From assembly GCF_019334345.1 (NCBI RefSeq), contig NZ_JAHWQX010000005.1, positions 124,001-188,000 on the forward strand: a stretch of 64,000 bases of DNA, in the 5' to 3' direction. A model generated the notes under the pieces. That model searched no databases and was not told the origin of the DNA. It was given only the letters and a program-made list of their open reading frames with translations. Source of the DNA: Neohoeflea coraliihabitans. GTDB taxonomy: Bacteria > Pseudomonadota > Alphaproteobacteria > Rhizobiales > Rhizobiaceae. Of the stretch, positions 18,593 to 27,675 are shown piece by piece (the first letter of the stretch is position 1; each line of letters begins with the position of its first letter). A program made the position numbers and the translations under genes.

Positions 18593-19733
18593 GATCGGGC
18601 TCCTGCCCCGCCGGCGCGGGACTCGCCGCACCGCGCGGCAACAACACAATAAAATCTGCCACAGCGTTGACGGCACCGGCAAGCTCTGCCGCCCGGTCCC
18701 CGCTGCCGGTAAACAGATCGCCGCGCGCCGGGCCGACGATCGCCGAGCCCGTATCCTGCGCTATCATAAGGCGTGCGAAGGAGCGCTCGCAGTCAAAATC
18801 CCGCAAAGCCGGGGCGGTGACAAAGAACGGCGTGCCGAAACTGTGCAGAACACGATCGATGGCCAGCGACCGGCCGGGCTCCAGCTGAACCTTGGCGGCG
18901 GCGACCGGACCGAGACCATCGTCGGCCAACTCGATCTCCTTGAAGAAAATATAGGAGCGGTTCTCCCACATCAGGGCGTCGGCCTCGTCAGGATGGGCCG
19001 TCAGCCATGAGTGGATCGATTGCATCGACACCTTTGCCGCCGGGATTGCGCCGCGCTCGGCGAGCAACCGCCCGATGGCGGTGAACGGATGACCGGATTT
19101 GGCGGCATATGTGATGCGCGTGATCTCTCCGTTCTCGAGGCGCAATCGTGCAGCGCCTTGAATCTGCGCAAAGAACACGTCCGCCTTCGAAGCTGCATAG
19201 GCGATCTCGAGGTCTTGACCGGCGAATGCACCGCGATCGATTGCCTGCCTGTCGGGGCAGGTTGTCAAACCGGAGGGCGTGCGCAGCGCATAGGCAAAAT
19301 CCTCGGGAAAGTCGGGCGGCAGATCGGCGGAAGGATGGCCGGGCCGGACCGCTTCCAGTCCCGCAGGCCGGCGCAGGAAGGGATAGCGCCAGGTGGCGTC
19401 CGGACGGCGGCGGGCATCGACGATGGGTTCGTAGAACGCCGTGACCCTGCCCGGCTCACCCTCGTCTGGCAGAATGCGAAGGGGTGTGAAATAAGTCTCG
19501 AAGAAACGGCGGGCAGAGTCAGCCGGGACCGCTTCGGGATCAAGGGCCATGGCGGCCTGGAAGGCCGGTTTGAAAGCGGCTGATGGCGGCGCGGCGGCGG
19601 CCTGGCGATAGGGCCGGACATTTAGGGCATGTTCAGCTGAACGGCGAAAGGCACGCAATGCGCCGACCATATTGTCCTCGGCCCAGCCGCAGATGCTCGC
19701 GAACGCGCACGGGTGCAGCTGAAAGCGGCTCAC
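18582..19733 (-). CDS. mltA: Membrane-bound lytic murein transglycosylase A-like protein
   Basis: 383 residues. MltA domain: RVTAFYEPIVDARRR, LEIAYAASKADVFFAQIQG, and MWENRSYIFF. The 3D domain follows with RLMIAQDTGSAIVGPARGD and LFTGSGDRAAELAG, containing the catalytic-type Asp. The enzyme cleaves glycan strands to 1,6-anhydroMurNAc. No clear signal peptide or lipobox is visible at the chosen start, and an internal start or unusual export should be considered. It overlaps the Tim44 gene by 4 bp. Confidence 0.9.
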   Translation of the reverse strand: MSRFQLHPCAFASICGWAEDNMVGALRAFRRSAEHALNVRPYRQAAAAPPSAAFKPAFQAAMALDPEAVPADSARRFFETYFTPLRILPDEGEPGRVTAFYEPIVDARRRPDATWRYPFLRRPAGLEAVRPGHPSADLPPDFPEDFAYALRTPSGLTTCPDRQAIDRGAFAGQDLEIAYAASKADVFFAQIQGAARLRLENGEITRITYAAKSGHPFTAIGRLLAERGAIPAAKVSMQSIHSWLTAHPDEADALMWENRSYIFFKEIELADDGLGPVAAAKVQLEPGRSLAIDRVLHSFGTPFFVTAPALRDFDCERSFARLMIAQDTGSAIVGPARGDLFTGSGDRAAELAGAVNAVADFIVLLPRGAASPAPAGQEPDHER

Positions 19734-20443
19734 TGATCCGCTTCAGTCGCGATCAGACGCCAGTTGGGATCACGCGAACGGGTGTCGCGGGCAAAAGTCC
19801 ACACATCGTTGACTTCCGATACTTCTTCGGTGTCGCCCTCAATGACCTTGCCATCGGAATCGAAGGTGGCGGAGATCAACTGGCTGATGATGCGCACCGT
19901 GACATTGGCTTCGCTGCCCTTCATCTCCACCTGGATGATGTCCGTCTTTTCGATGCCGACAAAGTTTGAACGAGCGGTCTCGCCGCGCCGCTCGCGCTCC
20001 TCGATCGCGGCAGCAAAGCCCTCATACACGTCGCGGGACAACAGACTGCGCAGGGTCTTGCGATCCCCCTCCGCATAGGCGGCGACAATCATTTCATAGG
20101 CAATGCCGGCACCCTTGACGAACTCCTTCGGGTCGAAGCTCGGATCTGCCGCCTTGAGAGCGCGCAGGCCGTCGTTGAGTTCGGTGCCGGGGGTGGCGTA
20201 GGTGTCGATCGCCGCCATGTCATCGACCGCTGTTTCGCTGTCCTTGTTCAGCGACGGCAAGGTCACGACCTTCGGATCGTCGCTGGGCAAGGGCGGAGCC
20301 TGGGTCGGGACGCGCCGGGCGCGTTTGCGTTCAATGCGGCTTTGATCACTGTCGTCCTTTCGACCGAGAACGGACCGCAACTGGATGAAAATCACCACGG
20401 CTGCGATGAAAAAAATGACGGTGACGATGTCGAACGAACCCAT
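19730..20443 (-). CDS. Tim44/TimA-family membrane-anchored protein
   Basis: 237 residues from ATG 20441-20443 (MGSFDIVTVIFFIAAVVIFI); an ATG five codons earlier is equally possible. One N-terminal transmembrane segment (about 4-24), a charged linker, then a Tim44-like domain from about 95 on with AYEMIVAAYAEGDRKTLRSL and VRIISQLISATFD. Related alphaproteobacterial proteins are inner-membrane factors. The gene heads the leftward operon with mltA, smr and the XRE gene and is divergent from fxsA (141 bp between starts). Confidence 0.88.
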   Translation of the reverse strand: MGSFDIVTVIFFIAAVVIFIQLRSVLGRKDDSDQSRIERKRARRVPTQAPPLPSDDPKVVTLPSLNKDSETAVDDMAAIDTYATPGTELNDGLRALKAADPSFDPKEFVKGAGIAYEMIVAAYAEGDRKTLRSLLSRDVYEGFAAAIEERERRGETARSNFVGIEKTDIIQVEMKGSEANVTVRIISQLISATFDSDGKVIEGDTEEVSEVNDVWTFARDTRSRDPNWRLIATEADQ

Positions 20444-20584
20444 TCCCGCTACTTTCATTTTGGTTCTTGTATGCCATGCATATAATCGCCACATGCCCTG
20501 CAATCAATTTGCAGCGGCCGCAAATCAGTGTTCAGGGCAGATTTTCCTGGTTTGCGCAGCACTGACCGGCCCCGGGAGAGCCTG

Positions 20585-21169
20585 ATGCGACTGAGCCTAT
20601 TGCCACTGGTGCTGATCGTCATTCCCATTGCCGAAATCGCCACCTTCATCCTCATCGGCGGCGAGATTGGCGTGTTTTCGACGCTGGGCCTGATCCTGCT
20701 GACCGCATTGGTGGGGAGTTTCTTGCTGCGACAACAGGGTCTGGGCATCCTCAATCGGGTGCGCAGCGAGACCGAGGCCGGTCACGTGCCTGGCCGCGAC
20801 CTGGTGCATGGCGCGATGATCCTGGTGGCTGGCGTGTTGCTGCTGACGCCCGGTTTCGTGACCGACACCATGGGCTTTCTTCTGTTCGTGCCGGCGGTCC
20901 GCGACTGGGCCTGGGGTCATCTCAAGAGCCGCGTGGTCGTCATGGCAACGGGCCGCGGTAGCGGATCGTTCGGCGGCGCTGCGCCCGGCGGGCCGGGCGC
21001 GAACCATCCGCGCGGCAGCACAAAAGACGGCTCGTATGGTGGCAGAGGCGTGGATGGGCCGGTGGTCGATCTTGGCAGCGAAGACTATACCGAGGGGAGC
21101 AAGGATGCCGATTCTCCCTGGTTTGACGAGGAAACCTCCCGGAAAGGCGGCCAGAAAGACGGGTTGTAA
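20585..21169 (+). CDS. fxsA: FxsA-family membrane protein
   Basis: 194 residues from ATG 20585, with GGGAGA upstream. Three or four membrane segments lie in the first ~115 residues (LLPLVLIVIPIAEIATFILI, LGLILLTALVGSFLLRQQG, AMILVAGVLLLTPGFVTDT), matching FxsA. The C-terminal ~75 residues are a Gly/Ser-rich and then acidic soluble tail. In E. coli FxsA overproduction suppresses F-exclusion of phage T7; the native role is unknown. secB follows 82 bp downstream, as in other Rhizobiales. Confidence 0.9.
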   Translation: MRLSLLPLVLIVIPIAEIATFILIGGEIGVFSTLGLILLTALVGSFLLRQQGLGILNRVRSETEAGHVPGRDLVHGAMILVAGVLLLTPGFVTDTMGFLLFVPAVRDWAWGHLKSRVVVMATGRGSGSFGGAAPGGPGANHPRGSTKDGSYGGRGVDGPVVDLGSEDYTEGSKDADSPWFDEETSRKGGQKDGL

Positions 21170-21251
21170 GCTTATCGGTGAAATGCTAGCCCGAGCGACG
21201 TGATTTTTTGGAGCCGATCGCGCTTCCAAGTTTGAGAAAAGGGATTGCCTG

Positions 21252-21806
21252 ATGGCAGAGGACACGACCAAGGAGACGGCCACCAGCGGAGCGGAAGCGA
21301 AGGCTGGCGCGCAGCCGACGCTGAATGTGCAGACGCAGTATGTGAAGGATCTTTCCTTCGAGAATCCGGGTGCGCCGAAATCGCTTTCCAGCCGCAACAA
21401 TTCGCCGGCCATCTCGGTCAACGTCAACGTCAATGCCAATCCACTGTCCGAGAACGAGTTCGACGTCATTCTGACGCTGAATGCGGAAGCCAAGGATGGC
21501 GACAACATCGTCTTCAATGTGGAGCTGGTCTATGGCGGGGTGTTCCGTATCGCCAATTTCCCGCAGGAACACATGCTGCCGCTGTTGTTCATCGAGTGCC
21601 CGCGCCTGCTGTTCCCCTTCGCCCGGCAGATCGTTGCCGATGCGACCCGCAATGGCGGCTTCCCGCCGCTGATGATCGATCCGATCGATTTCGCGCAAAT
21701 GTTCCAGCAGCGCATGGCCGCCGAGCAGGCGAAGCAGCAGCGCGAAGGCGGCAGCAACGGCAATGGCGCCGCGCCAGCCGCGGGCAACGGACAGCCAAGC
21801 AATTGA
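21252..21806 (+). CDS. secB: Protein-export chaperone SecB
   Basis: 184 residues, a little longer than the E. coli protein because of N-terminal (~20) and Gly/Asn-rich C-terminal (~25) extensions. Core motifs are [39 protein letters not shown] and [20 protein letters not shown]. The tetramer keeps precursors unfolded and hands them to SecA. A strong terminator follows 60 bp after the stop. Confidence 0.97.
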   Translation: MAEDTTKETATSGAEAKAGAQPTLNVQTQYVKDLSFENPGAPKSLSSRNNSPAISVNVNVNANPLSENEFDVILTLNAEAKDGDNIVFNVELVYGGVFRIANFPQEHMLPLLFIECPRLLFPFARQIVADATRNGGFPPLMIDPIDFAQMFQQRMAAEQAKQQREGGSNGNGAAPAAGNGQPSN

Positions 21807-21866
21807 TCTGATCAGGGATCGGACTTTTATCGATCCGAGCCCGCTGTTGTCGTTTTAAAGCAAAAT

Positions 21867-21896
21867 GCCCGCGAACTGGTTTCGCGGGCGTTTTTT
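21867..21896 (+). terminator. Rho-independent terminator after secB
   Basis: Stem GCCCGCGAA (21867-21875) / TTCGCGGGC (21881-21889), 9 bp perfect with a 5-base loop, followed by G and six T. It ends the fxsA-secB transcript and separates it from convergent dnaQ. Confidence 0.92.
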
Positions 21897-21922
21897 GTTG
21901 CCGGCCCGGCGAAGATGATCGC

Positions 21923-22630
21923 TCAGGCGGAAGGGGCCGCGACGCGCCACAGCGCCTTGTCGCCAAGTCGTGCGATCAGGCGCTCATGAGCGGCGACTTC
22001 CGCGGCGGACAGGCGCGAAGGCAAGGGTGCCGGTCGCCCGCCGATCGCCTCGATTTCGATCGTCTCGACAGTCATGGCGGCGGTGTTTTCAGTCTCCGCC
22101 ACCAGGCCAAGGGCCGCCTGGCGGCCGCCAAGCAGTTCGATATAGACATCGGCAAGCAACTCGGCATCAAGCAACGCGCCATGTTTGGTGCGATGCGCAT
22201 TGTCGATGCCATAGCGACGACACAGGGCGTCAAGACTGTTTGGCCCCATCGGGTGGCGCCGTCTGGCGATCGCCAGGGTGTCAACGACATGTGCGGGATC
22301 CACCGGCGGCAAGCCGAGGCGGCGGAATTCGGCATTGATGAAACCGATGTCGAAAGTGGCGTTGTGGGCCACCCATTTGGCGCCCTCGAAAAATGCACAG
22401 ACCTCTTCCGCAATCCTGTCGAAAGTCGGCTTGTCAGTAAGGAATTCTGCAGTGATGCCATGCACCGCCAAGGCATCAGGATGGATCGGGCAGCCGGCCG
22501 GGTTGATGTAAAAATGCACGCTGCGGCCCGTCGGAAACTGGTTGTCGAGCTCAATGCCACCGATCTCGATGATCCTGTCGGTGCCATTATCGAGCCCGGT
22601 GGTCTCCGTATCGAACACGATCTCGCGCAT
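21923..22630 (-). CDS. dnaQ: DNA polymerase III epsilon subunit (3'-5' proofreading exonuclease)
   Basis: 235 residues. DEDDh exonuclease: Exo I MREIVFDTETTGLDNGTDRI, Exo II VAHNATFDIGFINAEF, Exo III with HGALLDAELLADVYIEL. The C-terminal ~60 residues would hold the alpha-subunit contact. It is 10 bp downstream of coaE, the order coaE-dnaQ being standard in alphaproteobacteria. Confidence 0.96.
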   Translation of the reverse strand: MREIVFDTETTGLDNGTDRIIEIGGIELDNQFPTGRSVHFYINPAGCPIHPDALAVHGITAEFLTDKPTFDRIAEEVCAFFEGAKWVAHNATFDIGFINAEFRRLGLPPVDPAHVVDTLAIARRRHPMGPNSLDALCRRYGIDNAHRTKHGALLDAELLADVYIELLGGRQAALGLVAETENTAAMTVETIEIEAIGGRPAPLPSRLSAAEVAAHERLIARLGDKALWRVAAPSA

Positions 22631-22640
22631 ATATCCGCTC

Positions 22641-23225
22641 CTAAATCAGGTCGAGGGCCGCAAGAACAGCATCGACCTGGGCCTCGGCGGCCTCGAGCCC
22701 CTCGTCGGTTTCGATGATGAAATCGGCCCTTTTCCTCTTTTCGGCGTCGGGAACCTGACGCGCAAGGATGGCCGCGAATTTTTCCTCACTCATCCCCGGC
22801 CTTTGCAGAACCCGCTGACGCTGCGTTTCGGGATCGCAGCTAACGACAACGATGTGGTCGACGCGGTCGGACGCACCGGTCTCGAACAAGAGCGGAATGT
22901 CCAGCAGCACAGCGGCGGTGCCGAGGTCACGGTGGCGTGTCAGAAACGCCTTCTCTTTCTGCCGCACCAAGGGATGAACAATGGCCTCCAGACGTTTAAA
23001 GCCCTCCGGATTGTCGACCAGGATGCGGCCCAGACGTGCGCGGTCGACCACGCCATTGTGGGTCGATCCGGGAAAAGCCGCTTCGACGAGCGGAGCGGCT
23101 TCGCCCTCATAGAGGTCGTGGACGACCTGGTCTGCATCGTTGACCGGAATGCCGCGAGCGGCAAACATCTTCGCCGTCGTCGATTTGCCGGTGCCGATGG
23201 AGCCGGTCATACCCAGGATGATCAT
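22641..23225 (-). CDS. coaE: Dephospho-CoA kinase
   Basis: 194 residues. Walker A ILGMTGSIGTGKSTTAKMF at the N-terminus, followed by GIPVNDADQVVHDLY and, later, LDIPLLFETGASDRVDHIVV. It performs the last step of CoA synthesis. It lies 46 bp after aroE and 10 bp before dnaQ in one leftward unit. Confidence 0.96.
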   Translation of the reverse strand: MIILGMTGSIGTGKSTTAKMFAARGIPVNDADQVVHDLYEGEAAPLVEAAFPGSTHNGVVDRARLGRILVDNPEGFKRLEAIVHPLVRQKEKAFLTRHRDLGTAAVLLDIPLLFETGASDRVDHIVVVSCDPETQRQRVLQRPGMSEEKFAAILARQVPDAEKRKRADFIIETDEGLEAAEAQVDAVLAALDLI

Positions 23226-23271
23226 TGCCCCCTGCTCCTCGTTCGTGCCCGTCGCATTCTCTGGCGCGCCT

Positions 23272-24114
23272 TCACTGCGCCAAATCGGCGAGAATTGTCT
23301 GGCGCAGCGCTGGCGTCACCTCGGGCCGGCGGCCGAACCATTTCTCAAATCCCGGAACCGCCTGATGCAACAGCATGCCGAGGCCGTCAACCGTGGGACG
23401 ACCCTGCCGTTCTGCCTGATCGAGAAACGGTGTGCGAAGGGGCACGTACACAATATCGGTCACCAGCCCCTCCGGCGTCATGACCGAAAAATCGAGATCC
23501 GGTACAGTGCCGCCGCCCATCCCCAGGGACGATGTATTGACGAACAGATCGGCACCGCGCAGGGCAGACTGCAGGGCCTCCATCGGCGCGGGTTCGACGC
23601 CTTTGAATTGTGGCGCCAGGGATGCAGCGCGCTCCAGCGTGCGATTCACCAGGATGATCTGTGCAAAGCCGCGTTGCTCGAGGGCGTGGAGGACAGCCCG
23701 GCTTGCCCCGCCGGCACCGAGGACAACGGCTTTTCTTCCGCGATCCCAGCCGGTTGCTTCGGCGTCCAGATTGGCGCAGAACCCATAGGCGTCGGTATTG
23801 GTGGCGCAGAGCCGACCGTCTTCCATCCACAACGTGTTGCCGGAACCGATCGCACGTGTGATGTCATCGCTGTGGTCCGCCAGATGCAGGACCGCTTCCT
23901 TGTGCGGGATGGTGATGTTGCCGCCGACAAATCCCGCCTTTCCGCTTTTGATTTCGGCTATGAACCCCGGCAGTTTTTCCGCAGACACGGCGATTGGCTG
24001 ATAGGTGCCTTCGATCTTAAATTCCTTGAGCCAGTGACGGTGGATGAGGGGCGACCGTGAATGAGCGATCGGATCACCGATAACGAAGGCGCGGGGTTGC
24101 AATCTATCCATCAA
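23272..24114 (-). CDS. aroE: Shikimate dehydrogenase
   Basis: 280 residues. Substrate-binding N-terminal domain: [20 protein letters not shown] and [17 protein letters not shown] with the catalytic Lys in PHK. The NADP domain has [15 protein letters not shown] and NRT. It reduces 3-dehydroshikimate to shikimate. The start overlaps the end of maf by 11 bp. Confidence 0.96.
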   Translation of the reverse strand: MMDRLQPRAFVIGDPIAHSRSPLIHRHWLKEFKIEGTYQPIAVSAEKLPGFIAEIKSGKAGFVGGNITIPHKEAVLHLADHSDDITRAIGSGNTLWMEDGRLCATNTDAYGFCANLDAEATGWDRGRKAVVLGAGGASRAVLHALEQRGFAQIILVNRTLERAASLAPQFKGVEPAPMEALQSALRGADLFVNTSSLGMGGGTVPDLDFSVMTPEGLVTDIVYVPLRTPFLDQAERQGRPTVDGLGMLLHQAVPGFEKWFGRRPEVTPALRQTILADLAQ

Positions 24115-24700
24115 TTGCCCCGAGGCGGCGCAGTTCGGCGAGAAGCGGCAAAAGTGGCAGACCGATAATGGTGAAAAGGTCGCCTTCTATACTTTCGAAC
24201 AGTTGCACCCCCTCCCCTTCGATCTGATAGGCGCCGACACTTTCCAGCACCTTGTCACCGACATTGGCAAGGTGACGTCCAATGAAACCCGGATCGAGTT
24301 CGCGCATGGTCAGCCGCGCCGTTTCGAGATGGCGCCACACAACTTCACTGCCACGTGCCAGTACGACCGCACTGTGGAGCTGGTGCGTTTTGCCGGAGAG
24401 TTCAAGAAGACGCCGTCGGGCCCCGTCCATATCCACCGGCTTGTGCAAGGCGAGATCGTCAAGCGCCAGGGTCTGGTCGCAACCGATCGTCCAGGCGCCA
24501 GCATTGCGTTCGGCAACATTGCTGGCCTTGGCTTCGGCGAGAATAAGCGCCAGTTCGTCCGGCGTGACACCACTGCCGGCTACAGTCCGCTCAACTGCGC
24601 GCTCGTCGATCTCGGCGGCTATGGGCGTCACATCGATACCGGCATTTGCCAGCATATCGCGGCGAAAGGTGCTTTGAGAGGCAAGAATGATTCGTGTCAT
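24104..24700 (-). CDS. maf: Maf-like nucleotide pyrophosphatase
   Basis: 198 residues from ATG 24698-24700 ([20 protein letters not shown]), preceded by GGAGTGGACC. The family signature [11 protein letters not shown], the RAVE-like DERAVERTV, and the catalytic Asp in GCDQTLALD are present. Maf proteins hydrolyse modified or canonical NTPs and are linked to septation control. It lies 19 bp after ppsR and overlaps aroE. Confidence 0.93.
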   Translation of the reverse strand: MTRIILASQSTFRRDMLANAGIDVTPIAAEIDERAVERTVAGSGVTPDELALILAEAKASNVAERNAGAWTIGCDQTLALDDLALHKPVDMDGARRRLLELSGKTHQLHSAVVLARGSEVVWRHLETARLTMRELDPGFIGRHLANVGDKVLESVGAYQIEGEGVQLFESIEGDLFTIIGLPLLPLLAELRRLGAIDG

Positions 24701-24719
24701 GGTCCACTCCTGTCTAGCG

Positions 24720-25544
24720 TCATTTAGAACGCAGAGCGAGGATTGCAGCGGCCGTCTCTTCAATTGACCGGCGGGTCACGTCGATCAGCGGCCAGCCGTT
24801 TTTCTCGCACAGGGTTCTGGCATATTTTATCTCCTCAGCGATAAGGGCGCGGTCGGTGTAAAGTTCCCCCTGAAAGCCCGGCGTTTTGCCGAGAATGCGG
24901 TTTTGCCGGACGTGGGCAATGCGATCGACCGATGCAATCAGTCCGACGACCAGCGGCTTGCTTGCCTTGTCGAGTCCCGCCGGGAGCGGAACATCCTGCA
25001 CGATTGGGATATTGGCCGTCTTGATGCCGCGATTGGCAAGATAGATGCTCGTCGGTGTTTTGGATGTGCGCGAAATGCCGACAATAATGACGTCGGCTTC
25101 ATCGAAATCGGCTGGCAGCTGACCGTCGTCGTGATCCATGGTGAAGTTGAGGGCGTCGATGCGGCGGAAATACTCTTCGTTCATGGCGTGCTGAGCGCCG
25201 ACGCGGCGGCGATTCGGGGCGCCAAGATAGTTCTGGAACACCTGCAGAACCGGCTCGAGGACCGACACGCAAGGCAGCCCCATGTCGCGGCACTTCAACT
25301 CGATGATCGAGGCGAGATCGGTTTCGATGAGCGTGTACAATACGATGCCGGGCGCGCCATCAATGGCGTCGAGCACCGAAATAAGCTGTCGGCGGTTGCG
25401 GATCAGGGGATAGACATGTTCAAGCGCCTGGGCGCCACGGAATTGGGCCGCGGCAGCGCGGCCCGCTGCAATCAGCGTTTCCCCGGTGGAATCGGAGATC
25501 AGATGGAGATGAAAGTAGTTTTTGACCTGATCCACAGCATACAT
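24720..25544 (-). CDS. ppsR: Pyruvate, phosphate dikinase / PEP synthase regulatory protein (DUF299)
   Basis: 274 residues. It opens [15 protein letters not shown], has a P-loop-like [19 protein letters not shown], and [16 protein letters not shown] near the C-terminus, all family-typical. The bifunctional kinase/pyrophosphorylase phosphorylates PPDK or PEP synthase using ADP. It borders the origin, as in many alphaproteobacteria, and its 5' end contains a one-mismatch DnaA box (25528-25536). Confidence 0.94.
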   Translation of the reverse strand: MYAVDQVKNYFHLHLISDSTGETLIAAGRAAAAQFRGAQALEHVYPLIRNRRQLISVLDAIDGAPGIVLYTLIETDLASIIELKCRDMGLPCVSVLEPVLQVFQNYLGAPNRRRVGAQHAMNEEYFRRIDALNFTMDHDDGQLPADFDEADVIIVGISRTSKTPTSIYLANRGIKTANIPIVQDVPLPAGLDKASKPLVVGLIASVDRIAHVRQNRILGKTPGFQGELYTDRALIAEEIKYARTLCEKNGWPLIDVTRRSIEETAAAILALRSK

Positions 25545-25893
25545 CCACGCTTGTGCATAAATAGGGAGAGCCGCGAGCTAAGGGTCCCGGCGCTGGTTTG
25601 GCAAGGCAAAGGTCGCTGGTTTTCCACACCGGGGCCGGTTCGGTGTTGTTTCCGAGCCGGTTCTGCGCGCTCCTGTGGATAATAAGCGTCCGGCGATCGG
25701 AATGCATGATCCGCAGGCGATTCTGTCAGTGATACCAAGTGATTGCAAAACTACCGGACGAGGCGGCGCTCACCGGAAAACGATCCTCTCGCTGTGGATT
25801 TCCTGTGACTCGACTGGGGATTGCGGTTAATCCCTGGAACAAACAGACTCTAAGAATCAGAATCCTTTTCAATAGAATTAAGTTTAAGGAAAG
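25545..25893. other. Candidate chromosomal replication origin (oriC) between ppsR and hemE
   Basis: 349 bp without a gene. DnaA-box-like 9-mers: 25528-25536 TGATCCACA, 25552-25560 (reverse TTATGCACA), 25620-25628 TTTTCCACA, 25674-25682 (reverse TTATCCACA, perfect), 25793-25801 (reverse AAATCCACA) and 25895-25903 (reverse CCATCCACA). An AT-rich stretch at about 25838-25895 next to hemE could be the unwinding element. Five GANTC (CcrM) sites are at 25719, 25807, 25846, 25854 and 25860. Location beside hemE and about 7 kb from parAB matches the mapped origins of Caulobacter and Sinorhizobium. Confidence 0.82.
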
Positions 25894-26934
25894 ATGTGGA
25901 TGGCAGCGCAGCGGAAACTGATGAGAGTGTTGGCTGGTGAGGCTGTGGCTCCACCTCCCATCTGGCTGATGCGCCAGGCGGGGCGCTATCTGCCGGAATA
26001 CCGAGCGACACGTGCCACGGCGAACGGCTTTCTCGATCTGTGCTATACGCCTGAATTGGCTGTTGAAGTGACGATGCAGCCGATTCGGCGTTTTGGCTTT
26101 GATGCGGCAATTCTGTTTTCCGACATCCTGGTGATCCCTGACATTCTCGATCGCGGCGTACATTTCGTCGAGGGTGAAGGACCGCGGATGACGCCGCTGG
26201 CTGTCGAAGACATTGGAACGCTGCCCCGTCCCTCGGTGGATGAAATACTGGCTCCCGTGTTCGAGACGTTGCGGCGATTGCGGCGCGAGCTGCCCGAGGA
26301 AACCACGCTTCTGGGGTTCTGTGGTGCGCCCTGGACGGTGGCGACCTACATGCTGGCCGGGCGCGGGACGTCCGATCAGGCGCCGGCGCGACTGTTCGCG
26401 ATGCGCCATGCTGCCGAGTTTGATCAGCTTCTTGCCCTGATTGCGGATCTTTCGGCCGACTATCTGATCAGCCAGATCGATGCGGGGGCGGATGCCGTGC
26501 AGATCTTCGATTCCTGGGCGGGCGTGCTCGACGAGACCTCCTTTGACCGCTTCTGTGTGCGGCCGATGGCGAGGATTGTGGAGAAGGTGCGGAGGGCCCG
26601 GCCGGGGACGCGTATCATCGGATTTGCCAAGGGCGCGGGTGCACTGCTGGAGGATTATCGGCAGCGCACCGGCGTCGATTGTGTGGGTCTTGACTGGACG
26701 GTGCCGCGCAAGCTGGCGCGTGCGATCCAGGCGGACGGGGCGGTGCAGGGCAATCTTGATCCGTTGCTGATGGTGGCTGGCGGGGCGGCGCTCGATGCGG
26801 GGATCGACCGGGTGCTTGCCGATCTGGGCGAAGGGCCCTTCATCTTCAATCTCGGACACGGGATCACGCCGCAGGCGGATCCGGACAATGTGGCGCGTCT
26901 GGTGCAGCGGGTGCGCGCGTGGGGTGGCGCGTGA
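25894..26934 (+). CDS. hemE: Uroporphyrinogen decarboxylase
   Basis: 346 residues. Signature segments: [19 protein letters not shown] near 22-40, [19 protein letters not shown] with the catalytic Asp, and [17 protein letters not shown]. It decarboxylates the four acetate arms of uroporphyrinogen III. The start lies at the right edge of oriC, so its promoter overlaps the origin as in Caulobacter. The stop overlaps the hemJ GTG (GTGA). In-frame ATG at codon 3 is an alternative start. Confidence 0.96.
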   Translation: MWMAAQRKLMRVLAGEAVAPPPIWLMRQAGRYLPEYRATRATANGFLDLCYTPELAVEVTMQPIRRFGFDAAILFSDILVIPDILDRGVHFVEGEGPRMTPLAVEDIGTLPRPSVDEILAPVFETLRRLRRELPEETTLLGFCGAPWTVATYMLAGRGTSDQAPARLFAMRHAAEFDQLLALIADLSADYLISQIDAGADAVQIFDSWAGVLDETSFDRFCVRPMARIVEKVRRARPGTRIIGFAKGAGALLEDYRQRTGVDCVGLDWTVPRKLARAIQADGAVQGNLDPLLMVAGGAALDAGIDRVLADLGEGPFIFNLGHGITPQADPDNVARLVQRVRAWGGA

Positions 26935-27485
26935 GCCGGGATAGCTCGTTGCGGGCGACATCTGCCAAGGAAGGCCGTCGGGCGGCTGCACGGGCCGCTG
27001 TGTGGGGTGCTGGTACACTTCTCCTTGCTGCGGCAGCGATCTGGTTGCAACCGGACTGGCTGTACGGCTGGCTGAAGGTGATCCATATCGTGGCGCTGAT
27101 TTCCTGGATGGTCGGCTTGTTCTATCTGCCGCGGCTGTTCGTCTACCATGCCGATTGTGCGCCGGATTCCGAGACGGCTCGGACGCTCGCCGTCATGGAA
27201 GGCAGACTGCTGACCGTGATCATGCGCCCCGCCATGCTGGTGACATGGGCGGCCGGGTTGATGCTTGCCTGGCTGGGCTTCGGGTTTGCCGGAGGCTGGC
27301 TCTGGGCCAAGATCGTTTTGGTGGTTGGATTGACCGGTTTCCATGGCTACCTGGCCAGGGCAGCGAAGAGATTTGCATCTGGTGAAGATGCCGGGACGGC
27401 GCGGCAGTGGCGGATGCGCAACGAGGTTCCAACCATCCTTCTGATCCTGATCGTGGCGCTCGTGGTTCTGAAGCCATCGCTCTGA
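26931..27485 (+). CDS. hemJ: HemJ-type protoporphyrinogen IX oxidase (TIGR00701 family)
   Basis: 184 residues from a GTG that overlaps the hemE stop. Four membrane segments; conserved histidine/arginine-containing stretches [27 protein letters not shown], and [16 protein letters not shown] fit HemJ. It oxidises protoporphyrinogen to protoporphyrin in the inner membrane and replaces HemG/HemY in many alphaproteobacteria. Overlap with hemE makes a two-gene haem unit. Confidence 0.88.
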   Translation: MSRDSSLRATSAKEGRRAAARAAVWGAGTLLLAAAAIWLQPDWLYGWLKVIHIVALISWMVGLFYLPRLFVYHADCAPDSETARTLAVMEGRLLTVIMRPAMLVTWAAGLMLAWLGFGFAGGWLWAKIVLVVGLTGFHGYLARAAKRFASGEDAGTARQWRMRNEVPTILLILIVALVVLKPSL

Positions 27486-27550
27486 GCTGTGCGGTGATTC
27501 TCGGACGGGTCCGGCGGAAAGAACGGTGCAGACCTCTTGAGGGCTTGCAG

Positions 27551-27566
27551 CGTTTCACGTGAATCG
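27551..27566. promoter_or_regulatory. parS-like site 1 (hemJ-rho gap)
   Basis: CGTTTCACGTGAATCG matches the parS consensus TGTTTCACGTGAAACA at 13 of 16 positions and keeps the central CACGTG. It is intergenic, 1.7 kb from oriC. Probably a weak ParB site. Confidence 0.55.
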
Positions 27567-27675
27567 CTATTTAGAAGCACTCCTTCCTCCGGATGTTCTG
27601 TGACGCTGCGGCCAACCGGCCGACATTTGCCCGGTGCATCCCCCCTTCTGCCACATCTGAACATACGGATTTTCC

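Noticed and set aside
25827-25887. TTAA motifs at the origin resembling CtrA sites
   Set aside because: CtrA needs TTAA-N7-TTAA. The TTAA at 25827 has no partner at N7, and those at 25878 and 25884 are only 2 bp apart.
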